The position numbers and the translations under genes were made by a program. A DNA stretch of 9,272 bases from Lawsonibacter sp. (GTDB lineage: Bacteria > Bacillota > Clostridia > Oscillospirales > Oscillospiraceae). A model generated the notes under the pieces. That model was not told the DNA's origin, did not search any database, and saw only the letters and a list, made by a program, of their open reading frames with translations. Numbering within the stretch: position 1 is the first letter of the stretch; each line of letters opens with the position of its first letter. This document shows, piece by piece, positions 1 to 5,888 of this stretch. The stretch is taken from the NCBI GenBank assembly GCA_022793355.1, contig JAAWCR010000114.1, forward strand, positions 1-9,272. The letters run 5' to 3'.

Positions 1-200
1 TATAGATTCTCCAAGCTCTGTCCGTCCCGGAAAACCTTCCTGATATTCTTCTCCACCTTGTTCCGGGGCAGCATGACCTCGTGCCCGCAGCCCTGGCAGC
101 GCATTTTAAAGTCCATCCCCACCCGCAACACCAGCCACTCCTGGCTGCCGCAGGGGTGGGGCTTCTTCATCTTCAGTATATCATTGACACGGATATCCAT
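1..200 (-). CDS. DUF951 family small zinc-ribbon-like protein (3' end at or beyond window edge)
   Basis: Reading the minus strand from ATG at 200 gives 66 codons followed by the two bases TA at the window edge, so the gene probably stops exactly there or continues a little. It starts MDIRVNDILKMKKPHPCGSQ, and its cysteines sit at positions 17, 35 and 38 (CGSQ, then CQGCGHEV). This is the usual pattern of DUF951, a roughly 65-residue Firmicutes family of unknown function. The cysteines suggest metal binding, which is inference. The start is fixed by AAGGAGG a few bases upstream. From general knowledge, DUF951 genes often lie next to a mechanosensitive channel gene and ychF; those would be beyond the left edge and cannot be checked here. 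It has its own promoter inside the end of the preceding radical SAM gene. Confidence 0.85.
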   Translation of the reverse strand, partial: MDIRVNDILKMKKPHPCGSQEWLVLRVGMDFKMRCQGCGHEVMLPRNKVEKNIRKVFRDGQSLENL

Positions 201-253
201 GACAGCCTCCTTATCGACCGAATCAAAGAACTCACCATCTGAGCGACGCCACT

Positions 254-283
254 ATTATAGTATAGTACTTCCGTCCTTGTCAA
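254..283 (-). promoter_or_regulatory. Sigma-A type promoter for the DUF951 gene
   Basis: On the minus strand a perfect TTGACA (278-283) is followed, after an 18-base spacer, by a perfect TATAAT (254-259). Transcription would start near 247, giving a leader of about 45 bases before the DUF951 ATG at 200. The -35 box contains the TGA stop (280-282) of the upstream radical SAM gene, so the promoter straddles the end of that coding sequence. Confidence 0.8.
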
Positions 284-1047
284 TGAAATAAACCGCCCGG
301 CTCATACCTGTCCAGAATCTCCAGAATGGGAGTTTTATAAAGATTTCCGCCCAATACGCCGCCGTCCGGGTCAATACAGACGGTCCGGAGATCGGCCGGG
401 TCCTCCTCATAGGGGTCGGTATACCCTTCGTCTGTATTATAGTAGCCGCTCAGATAGTTCAGCGCGTTTCCCTTTGGAATGATGATATTTCCATCCGACG
501 GGGCAAATCCCAACGCCTCAAACTCCGCGACAATTTCGGCGGTACGGAGATTATAGGGGTTCTCGTGCTGCCGGCTGACCACCCACGCAGGATGGGTCCG
601 CAGGCTGATGCCTGCTCCAGCTACCGCTTCCGCAAACGCCTTGACCGGCTCGAGCGGAATTGTCTCCTGGTGAAAGGCATCAACCGACAGAAGCAGATCG
701 TTCACTCCGGCCCGAGCCAGTTCTTGGGCAGTACGGCTAACTTTTGCGCTGTCTCTGCTGAAAAAGCCGTTGGTAATTAGCTGACGCTTCGGAATTCCCA
801 GCTCCGCTGCCGCCCGGTGCGCCGCACAAACCGTCTCCGGGCAGAGCAGCGGCTCTCCGCCGAAGGTCATAACCGACATAATCGAAAACCCGCCCGCAAG
901 ATCACGCACCGCCCTGGCCGCAGCTTCGGCGGCGAGGTAAGGGCCGAAACTGCTGTGACTGCCCTCTGAGCAGTGTTTGCACCGGCCTGTACAGGCATAC
1001 GTCACCACAAATTCAATCCGATTCAGATTTTTCACATATTTGTTCAT
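280..1047 (-). CDS. Radical SAM protein, substrate unknown
   Basis: This 255-residue protein has the radical SAM cluster motif CTGRCKHC at residues 19-26 (Cys19, Cys23, Cys26), which would hold a 4Fe-4S cluster that cleaves S-adenosylmethionine. FGGEPLL follows at 62-68, the SAM-binding GGEP motif. Later segments (QLITNGFF, LLLSVDAFHQ) fit the strands of the partial TIM barrel. The C-terminus has a lone cysteine in VCIDPDGG (Cys224), which looks like the remnant of a SPASM-type tail but lacks the cysteine set for extra clusters. The start is supported by a modest AGGTG eight bases upstream. The gene lies 12 bases after the TfoX-domain gene and is probably cotranscribed with it. No precursor peptide gene is visible nearby, so a peptide-maturase role is unsupported. 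The catalytic class is confident; the substrate is not known. Confidence 0.85.
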   Translation of the reverse strand: MNKYVKNLNRIEFVVTYACTGRCKHCSEGSHSSFGPYLAAEAAARAVRDLAGGFSIMSVMTFGGEPLLCPETVCAAHRAAAELGIPKRQLITNGFFSRDSAKVSRTAQELARAGVNDLLLSVDAFHQETIPLEPVKAFAEAVAGAGISLRTHPAWVVSRQHENPYNLRTAEIVAEFEALGFAPSDGNIIIPKGNALNYLSGYYNTDEGYTDPYEEDPADLRTVCIDPDGGVLGGNLYKTPILEILDRYEPGGLFH

Positions 1048-1059
1048 AAAAGCACCTGT

Positions 1060-1320
1060 TTAATTTCCTTTTAAACAATCACAGAAGGCTTTCAGGTCCT
1101 TTTTTGTTTCCTCAGAGAGGCAATTATATTCCATATTCCGAATTGCGCCCTCCAGCGCATATAAATGCACCAGACAGACTTGGGGATATACCTCCTTCAG
1201 CTGAAAGAACGCCTGTTTTGCTCCCGCCTCAACCAGCTTTTCAGAGGAGTCAATGCCTACAACGGTCAGCTTCCTTGCCATTTCCCGGCCAATGTTCCGC
1301 ATAGATGTCAGGTCTGACAT
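1060..1320 (-). CDS. Stand-alone TfoX/Sxy C-terminal domain protein
   Basis: This 86-residue protein resembles the C-terminal domain of TfoX/Sxy. It has the helix-hairpin-like opening SMRNIGREMARKLTVVGI, then EKLVEAGAKQAFFQLK, then VCLVHLYALEGAIRNMEYN and a charged last helix. In gamma-proteobacteria, full-length TfoX (about 200 residues) activates competence genes. Here the N-terminal domain is absent, and single-domain versions in Firmicutes have no established role, so a competence function should not be assumed. AGGAG lies five bases before ATG at 1320. The gene begins only 16 bases after the T-tract of the ackA terminator, leaving no obvious room for a promoter of its own. The radical SAM gene follows after 12 bases. 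Confidence 0.85.
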   Translation of the reverse strand: MSDLTSMRNIGREMARKLTVVGIDSSEKLVEAGAKQAFFQLKEVYPQVCLVHLYALEGAIRNMEYNCLSEETKKDLKAFCDCLKGN

Positions 1321-1336
1321 AATTACTCCTGATTAT

Positions 1337-1369
1337 AAAAAGCAGGCGGACGCGAATGCGCCCGCCTGC
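1337..1369 (-). terminator. Intrinsic terminator of ackA
   Basis: In minus-strand RNA, bases 1369-1342 form a 12-bp stem (GCAGGCGGGCGC with GCGUCCGCCUGC, one G-U pair) closed by the tetraloop AUUC. Five U residues (1341-1337) follow directly. It starts 13 bases after the ackA stop. The plus strand has no T-tract, so it acts in one direction only. The TfoX-domain gene starts just behind it. Confidence 0.92.
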
Positions 1370-1382
1370 GCTGTTGCTTGTG

Positions 1383-2576
1383 TTATTTTGCCAGAGCGGC
1401 GGTATCGATAGCAATCATCAGCTCTTCATTGGTGGGAATCAGCAGTACCTTCACCTTAGAGTCGGCGGCGGAGATGACAGTTTCCTTCCCGCGCACGTCG
1501 TTGGCGGCGCCGTCCAGCTTCAAGCCCATAAAGTCCAACCCCTTGCACACCATAGAGCGAATGGCCTTGTCGTTCTCGCCCACGCCAGCGGTAAAGATAA
1601 CGGCGTCCACCCCGCCCATAGCGGCGGCGTAAGCGCCCACATATTTGCGGACCTCGTAGGCAAACTTCTCCTGGGCCAGCGCGGCCTTCTGGTTGCCCTC
1701 GCCGGCGGCATTCTCCAGGTCACGGAAGTCGGAGCTGACACAGCTCAGCCCCTCCACACCGGACTTCTTATTCAGCACGTTCAGCATCTTATCAATATCC
1801 ATGCCATACTTGTTCATCAGATACTGGAGGATGCCCGCGTCGATATCGCCGCAGCGAGTCCCCATAGGCAGGCCGGCCAGAGGGGTGAAGCCCATGGAGG
1901 TGTCCACGCTCTTGCCGCCGTCCACAGCTGCGATGGAGGAGCCATTGCCCAGGTGGCAGGAGATCAGCTTCAGCTCCTCAATGGGCTTACCCAGCATCAC
2001 GGCGGCCCGCTGGGCGACATACTTGTGGGAGGTACCATGGAACCCATAGCGGCGCACCTTGTCCTTCTCATAGTACTCATAGGGCAGAGCGTACATATAA
2101 GCGGCGGGGGGCATGGTCTGGTGGAAGGCGGTATCGAAAACAGCCACCATAGGAGTACCGGGCATGAGCGCCTGGCAGGCCTTGATGCCGATGATGTTGG
2201 CGGGGTTGTGGAGGGGAGCCAGGGGGTTGCACTCCTCAATCGCGGCCATGACCTCATCGGTGATGAGAACGGACTTGGCAAACTTTTCGCCGCCGTGAAC
2301 CACCCGATGGCCCACAGCGTCAATCTCCTTCATGGAGCCAATCACGCCGTTGGCGGGGTCCACCAGGGCGTCCAGCACAGCCTTAATGGCCTCGTTGTGG
2401 GTGGGCATAGCCACGTCAGCCTCTTTTACAGCCTGCTTTCCTTCCGGCTTGTAGGTGAATTTACCGTCGATGCCGATGCGCTCGCACAGACCCTTAGCCA
2501 GAACCTGCTGGGTCTCAGGGTTGAGCAGCTGATACTTCAAAGAGGAACTGCCGGCGTTAATTACCAAAATATTCAT
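1383..2576 (-). CDS. ackA: Acetate kinase
   Basis: This 397-residue cytosolic enzyme catalyses acetyl phosphate + ADP to acetate + ATP, the ATP-yielding last step of acetate fermentation, and the reverse reaction. It is full length for the family. The N-terminal phosphate loop is VINAGSSSLKYQ. Known catalytic residues fall at exactly the positions numbered in the Methanosarcina enzyme: Asn7, Arg91 (GHRVVHGG), Asp148 (VFDTAFHQ), His180 (YGFHGTSH), Arg241 (GTRCGDID) and Glu384 (PTNEE). The glycine-rich CHLGNGSSIAAVDGG and FTAGVGEN segments of the ASKHA fold are intact. The start is supported by AAGGAG nine bases upstream. A promoter lies in the intergenic region, and the gene ends at a strong terminator, so it looks monocistronic. 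The usual partner pta (phosphotransacetylase) is not adjacent on either side. Confidence 0.98.
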   Translation of the reverse strand: MNILVINAGSSSLKYQLLNPETQQVLAKGLCERIGIDGKFTYKPEGKQAVKEADVAMPTHNEAIKAVLDALVDPANGVIGSMKEIDAVGHRVVHGGEKFAKSVLITDEVMAAIEECNPLAPLHNPANIIGIKACQALMPGTPMVAVFDTAFHQTMPPAAYMYALPYEYYEKDKVRRYGFHGTSHKYVAQRAAVMLGKPIEELKLISCHLGNGSSIAAVDGGKSVDTSMGFTPLAGLPMGTRCGDIDAGILQYLMNKYGMDIDKMLNVLNKKSGVEGLSCVSSDFRDLENAAGEGNQKAALAQEKFAYEVRKYVGAYAAAMGGVDAVIFTAGVGENDKAIRSMVCKGLDFMGLKLDGAANDVRGKETVISAADSKVKVLLIPTNEELMIAIDTAALAK

Positions 2577-2640
2577 GGGAATCGTCTCCTTCTCAGATCA
2601 AATTTGGGTTGCCTCCTGCCTGGGAATGTACTACAATAGA

Positions 2641-2652
2641 GACAGCCCTGTC
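2641..2652. promoter_or_regulatory. Small perfect inverted repeat near the predicted ackA transcription start
   Basis: GACAG-CC-CTGTC is a perfect 5-base inverted repeat with a 2-base centre. It sits immediately downstream of the expected ackA start point (the -10 box ends at 2662), where a repressor operator could lie. It is short enough to occur by chance, and no regulator gene is linked to it. Confidence 0.25.
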
Positions 2653-2661
2653 GATACCCCT

Positions 2662-2690
2662 ATTCTAACGCTTTTTTCCTCTCAGGACAA
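2662..2690 (-). promoter_or_regulatory. Likely ackA promoter
   Basis: On the minus strand TTGTCC (2685-2690), a 17-base spacer and TAGAAT (2662-2667) give a good sigma-A arrangement. The resulting leader before the ackA ATG would be about 80 bases. No clear promoter could be picked for the divergent tmcAL gene in the rest of the 190-base gap. Confidence 0.6.
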
Positions 2691-2753
2691 CCACTTTTTC
2701 ACATTTCCTCCATATATTTTTTGTCCTGTTCCATAGAATTGACCAATTAATGC

Positions 2754-2759
2754 AGGAGG
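2754..2759 (+). promoter_or_regulatory. Ribosome binding site fixing the TTG start of tmcAL
   Basis: A perfect AGGAGG ends seven bases before TTG at 2767. No ATG in that frame lies at a suitable distance, and the family's conserved N-terminus begins directly at the TTG codon, so the non-ATG start is well supported. Confidence 0.85.
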
Positions 2760-2766
2760 AGCGCCA

Positions 2767-3933
2767 TTGAAAACCATTGGAATCATTGCGGAGTATAATC
2801 CCTTCCACACCGGGCACGGATGGCACATCGCTCAGACCCGGCAGCTGTTGCAGGAGAAAAGCGCTGTTGTTGCTGTTATGAGCGGCAACTGGGTCCAGCG
2901 GGGAGAGTGCGCCGTTACCGATAAGTGGACCCGGACCCGGATGGCCCTGGCCGGAGGTGTGGACCTGGTACTGGAACTACCCACCCTTTGGGCTGTCTCC
3001 TCCGCTGAGGGCTTTGCCCGGGGGGCCGTGTCTATTTTGGAGGCTGCCGGGGTAGTAGACATCCTCTCCTTTGGCAGTGAATGCGGTGAAGTCCCTCCCC
3101 TCCGGGAGCTGGCGCAGCTGCTCAACAGCCCCGAGTTCCCCATCGCCCTGCGCCGGGAGCTGGCCCCCAAAAAGTCCTTCGCTCAGAGCCGCCGTCTGGC
3201 GGCGGAGCGTATACTGGGTCCAGAGAAAGCCGCCCTGCTTGACACGCCCAACAACAACCTGGGGGTGGAGTATTTGCGTTTCCTCCCTCCAGACATGGAG
3301 GCGGTCACCATTCCCCGCCGGGGCGCGGGCCACGACAGTGAAACGGAGCGGGACGGTTTCCCTTCCGCCTCCCTCCTGCGGCAGAAACTGCGTGCAGGAG
3401 ATATGGAATGGATTTCTCCTTTACAGCCTTTGCCCTGGAGTGGTGAAGCGGCTGACATGAAGTGGGTCGGGCGAGCCCTGATCGCCCGGCTGCGCTCTAT
3501 GGCGCTGGACGAAGCAGAAGCCCTTCCCGACAGCGGCGACGGTCTTGCCGCCCGGCTGCTGTATGCCGCCCGCCAAACAGCGAACTTAGAGGAGCTGTAT
3601 TCCCTGACCAAAACCAGAACCTACACCCATTCCCGGGTACGGCGGCTGGCTCTCTGTGCCCTGCTGGGCCTGCGAACGGCAGACCGCCCCGCCGCTCCCC
3701 CCTATCTCCGGGTGCTGGGTTTTAACCAACAGGGTCAGAAGCTTTTAAAAGAGATGCGTCAAAAAGCGGCTCTCCCCTTTTTTGTCAAACCTGCGCATAT
3801 CCGCCGCTTTTCCTATGAAGCACAGTCCGTTTTTGCCCTGGAGAACCGGTTTACCGACCTGTTTTCCCTCTGTTTTCCCACACCGAGACCCTGCGGCTTG
3901 GAGTGGACTGCCGGTCCTGTCATCGTCAAATAG
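2767..3933 (+). CDS. tmcAL: tRNA(Met) cytidine acetate ligase (TmcAL, formerly YlbM/DUF795)
   Basis: TmcAL activates acetate with ATP to acetyl-AMP and acetylates the wobble cytidine C34 of elongator tRNA(Met) to ac4C, which protects AUA/AUG decoding fidelity. The 388-residue protein starts IGIIAEYNPFHTGH, with the nucleotidyltransferase HxGH motif at 14-17. MSGNWVQRGE follows at 38-47 and SFGSECGE at 101-108. A SASLLRQK segment near residue 200 matches the family's second nucleotide-binding loop. The basic helix KTRTYTHSRVRR near 280-290 lies in the helical tRNA-binding half. The length is close to the usual 390-400. The start is TTG with an ideal ribosome site. The gene diverges from ackA and is followed after 37 bases by the DUF3810 gene, probably on the same transcript. 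Confidence 0.95.
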   Translation: MKTIGIIAEYNPFHTGHGWHIAQTRQLLQEKSAVVAVMSGNWVQRGECAVTDKWTRTRMALAGGVDLVLELPTLWAVSSAEGFARGAVSILEAAGVVDILSFGSECGEVPPLRELAQLLNSPEFPIALRRELAPKKSFAQSRRLAAERILGPEKAALLDTPNNNLGVEYLRFLPPDMEAVTIPRRGAGHDSETERDGFPSASLLRQKLRAGDMEWISPLQPLPWSGEAADMKWVGRALIARLRSMALDEAEALPDSGDGLAARLLYAARQTANLEELYSLTKTRTYTHSRVRRLALCALLGLRTADRPAAPPYLRVLGFNQQGQKLLKEMRQKAALPFFVKPAHIRRFSYEAQSVFALENRFTDLFSLCFPTPRPCGLEWTAGPVIVK

Positions 3934-3935
3934 AG

Positions 3936-3950
3936 GCGGCCTTTGGCCGC
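3936..3950 (+). other. Intercistronic hairpin between tmcAL and the DUF3810 gene
   Basis: GCGGCC-TTT-GGCCGC can form a six-base-pair, all-GC stem just after the tmcAL stop. There is no T-tract behind it, so it is not a standard terminator. It could slow 3' decay or mildly attenuate, which is inference. The ribosome site AGGAG (3961-3965) of the next gene lies ten bases downstream. Confidence 0.5.
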
Positions 3951-3970
3951 TCCCTCACAAAGGAGTTCCT

Positions 3971-5077
3971 ATGGAAACCAAGAAAAAGCACCTGTCCTTA
4001 AACCGTGTCTGGCTCCAAGTAGGAGCAATTTCCATCCCCCTGGCGCTGATCATCCTCTTTGAGACGCTAAAAAGCCGGCAATCCCTGATGACCGGCTGGG
4101 TATTCGGCGTTATGGCCCCGGTGGAGCGGTTTTGGGGACGAATCTGGTCTGTTTTTCCCTTCTCTGCAGCGGAAGCACTCACCGCCCTGTTTCTGATTGG
4201 GTGTGTGGTCTGGCTGGTGCGTTTGGCTGTGCTGATAGTCCGGGACAGGGCGCCTCTCCCCTTCTTGCGCCGTCTGCTGGCGCTGGCCTCCGCTTGGCTG
4301 TGGCTGTGGGCGGGGCTGTGCTGGCTGTGGAACGCCGCCTACTATGTCCCTACCTTCGCCCAACGGGAACAGCTGGCGCCGGAGCTCTATTCGGTGGAAG
4401 AACTGGCCTCAGTCACCCGGTACTTTGCCCAACAGGCCGCCGCGCTGGCCCCCCTGGTGCCCCGGGATGCGGAGGGACGGTTTGCGCAATCCCCCTCCGA
4501 CAGCTTTGTCCGCGGACCCGAAATCTACCAGAATATTGCCCTGGAATTTCCCTCCCTGGATATCAAATCTGTAAGGGCAAAACCCTTGCTTTGCTCTAGA
4601 TTACAGAGTATTTTCGGTTTCACTGGGGTATATTTTCCCTTCACCGGAGAGGCCAACGTGAATGTGGACGCCCCCGCCTGTCTGGTGCCTGCTACCATTG
4701 GCCATGAGATGGCCCACCAGCGGATGGTTGCCTCTGAGCTGGAGGCTAACTTCGTAGGGATTGCCGCCTGTACTTCCTGTGACGACGAGGTATTTCAATA
4801 TTCCGGCTACCTTATGGGCCTGATCAATCTGTGCAACGCTCTGTACTCTGTCTCCCCCGATTCCTGGAATAAAATTGCCGGGGAAACCTTTACCCCGGAG
4901 CTGTTCATCGACTGGAAGGAGAATAACGACTACTGGGCTGCCCTGGAATCGCCGGTGGAGGAAGCTGCGGGTGACGTGTACGACAGCTTTTTAAAGAGCA
5001 ACAACCAGGAGCTGGGGATCCGCTCCTACGGTGCGTGCGTGGACTTACTGGTCAACTACTACGGCCGCAGAGGATAG
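3971..5077 (+). CDS. DUF3810 family membrane protein, putative zinc metalloprotease
   Basis: Start chosen at ATG 3971, five bases after AGGAG. The longer open frame reaching back to 3782 lies inside tmcAL and its first 63 codons look non-coding. The 368-residue product begins METKKKHLSL. It has three likely membrane segments: residues 15-32, 66-90 and a tryptophan-rich one at 102-126. A long outer-face or cytosolic domain follows. That domain carries IGHEMAHQ with HExxH at 245-249 and the downstream SELEANF (Glu256, Glu258), typical of zinc metallopeptidases; Glu258 is a plausible third ligand. DUF3810 proteins share this architecture, but no substrate or reaction is established. It follows tmcAL on the same strand and ends at a strong hairpin shared with the convergent TSUP gene. 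Protease activity is inferred from the motif only. Confidence 0.9.
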   Translation: METKKKHLSLNRVWLQVGAISIPLALIILFETLKSRQSLMTGWVFGVMAPVERFWGRIWSVFPFSAAEALTALFLIGCVVWLVRLAVLIVRDRAPLPFLRRLLALASAWLWLWAGLCWLWNAAYYVPTFAQREQLAPELYSVEELASVTRYFAQQAAALAPLVPRDAEGRFAQSPSDSFVRGPEIYQNIALEFPSLDIKSVRAKPLLCSRLQSIFGFTGVYFPFTGEANVNVDAPACLVPATIGHEMAHQRMVASELEANFVGIAACTSCDDEVFQYSGYLMGLINLCNALYSVSPDSWNKIAGETFTPELFIDWKENNDYWAALESPVEEAAGDVYDSFLKSNNQELGIRSYGACVDLLVNYYGRRG

Positions 5078-5078
5078 G

Positions 5079-5105
5079 AAAAGCCGCCCGACGGGCGGCT
5101 TTTTC
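5079..5105. terminator. Bidirectional terminator between DUF3810 and TSUP genes
   Basis: A GC-rich stem, AAGCCGCCC (5081-5089) with GGGCGGCTT (5093-5101) around the loop GAC, has a run of A on its left and TTTTT on its right (5100-5104). It therefore works as an intrinsic terminator on both strands. It starts two bases after the DUF3810 stop, and its right edge reaches into the TSUP stop codon (5104-5106), so one 27-base element ends both convergent genes. Confidence 0.9.
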
Positions 5106-5877
5106 ACGCAATCAGACCATAAACCAGCCGGGCCAGCAGCAGAGCCAGCACCACAAAGAACATGGGGCGAATCACCTTGGCCCCGCCTTTCAGGGCCAAA
5201 CTGGAGCCTACGTAGTTGCCCGCAATCCCGCACAGAGCGGCGGGAATACCTACCGCCCACATCACCTTTCCCGCCAGGGCGAAGGTGACCAGGGAGGCCA
5301 GATTGCTGGCCGAGTTGGCGACCTTTGTATTCCCCGAAGCGGTGAGCAAATCAAACCGGCAAAGCCCGGTAAAGGCCAGCATAAGGAAGGTGCCCGCCCC
5401 CGGACCAAAAAAGCCGTCGTAACCGCCAATCACCAATCCGATTCCCAGCGCCATCGCCATCAGCTGGAGGCGGTTCAGCTCCTCGGACCGGTCCTCCTGC
5501 CCGAAGTCCCGTTTCAGCAGCAGAAAAACCGCCATCACCGGCACCACAACCAACATAATGTAATACAGCATCTGTTCCGGCATAATAAGGTTGAGCTGCG
5601 CTCCCACCCAGGCGCCCACCAGCGCTCCCGCCGCTCCGGCGACCGCGCTGGACTTGTGAACATCCCCCCGCTTTAAAAAGCGCCCGGTGGATAAAAAGGT
5701 GCCGAAGGCGTTGCCGCACTTGTTGGTCCCCGAGGCCATATGGGCGGGCAGGCCCGCCAACAGATAGGCCGGCAGGGTAATCAGTCCACCGCCTCCGGCC
5801 ACCGCGTCAATCAGCCCACCTAAGAACACCATAGGGCAGACAATGAGCCAGATATGTGCCAGCGCTCCCAATTCCAT
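5104..5877 (-). CDS. TSUP family permease (TauE/SafE-like sulfite/organic anion transporter)
   Basis: This is a 257-residue, strongly hydrophobic protein with about seven or eight membrane segments. It shows the two-fold repeated motif of the TSUP family: GGLIDAVAGGGGLITLPA at 20-37 in the first half, and GGYDGFFGPGAGTFL (151-165) followed by ASGNTKVANSASN in the second. Family members move small sulfur-containing or carboxylate anions such as sulfite or sulfoacetate across the inner membrane. The substrate cannot be read from sequence, and no sulfur-metabolism gene is near. AGGAG lies eight bases before ATG at 5877 and overlaps the rarA stop (TAGGAG), so translation is probably coupled to rarA. 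It is the last gene of the four-gene minus-strand operon. Confidence 0.93.
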   Translation of the reverse strand: MELGALAHIWLIVCPMVFLGGLIDAVAGGGGLITLPAYLLAGLPAHMASGTNKCGNAFGTFLSTGRFLKRGDVHKSSAVAGAAGALVGAWVGAQLNLIMPEQMLYYIMLVVVPVMAVFLLLKRDFGQEDRSEELNRLQLMAMALGIGLVIGGYDGFFGPGAGTFLMLAFTGLCRFDLLTASGNTKVANSASNLASLVTFALAGKVMWAVGIPAALCGIAGNYVGSSLALKGGAKVIRPMFFVVLALLLARLVYGLIA

Positions 5878-5888
5878 ATGTCTTTCTC

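Noticed and set aside
280..1047. Radical SAM gene as a peptide (RiPP) maturase
   Set aside because: There is no precursor peptide gene nearby, no SPASM cysteine set, and no transporter or leader-binding domain in the neighbourhood.
1060..1320. TfoX-domain protein as a competence regulator
   Set aside because: Only the C-terminal domain is present and no competence genes are in the window. The role known from gamma-proteobacteria cannot be transferred.
1333..1338. TATAAT on the minus strand just before the TfoX-domain gene as a -10 box
   Set aside because: It is partly made of the terminator T-tract, no -35 lies 16-18 bases upstream because that is the terminator stem, and the transcript would start inside or after the ribosome site.
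1356..2639. A 427-codon open frame on the plus strand exactly opposite ackA
   Set aside because: It is antisense to a gene with every catalytic residue intact, is full of His/Gly/Val/Leu repeats typical of reverse-complement reading of GC-biased codons, and has no ribosome site.
2691..2753. Promoter for tmcAL in the divergent gap
   Set aside because: TAGAAT at 2734-2739 and TATATT at 2713-2718 both lack a recognisable -35 at a proper distance, so no confident call is possible.
3782..3970. N-terminal extension of the DUF3810 frame by 63 codons
   Set aside because: It lies mostly inside tmcAL, reads as Pro/Ser-rich non-coding sequence, and the ATG at 3971 has AGGAG at a good distance.
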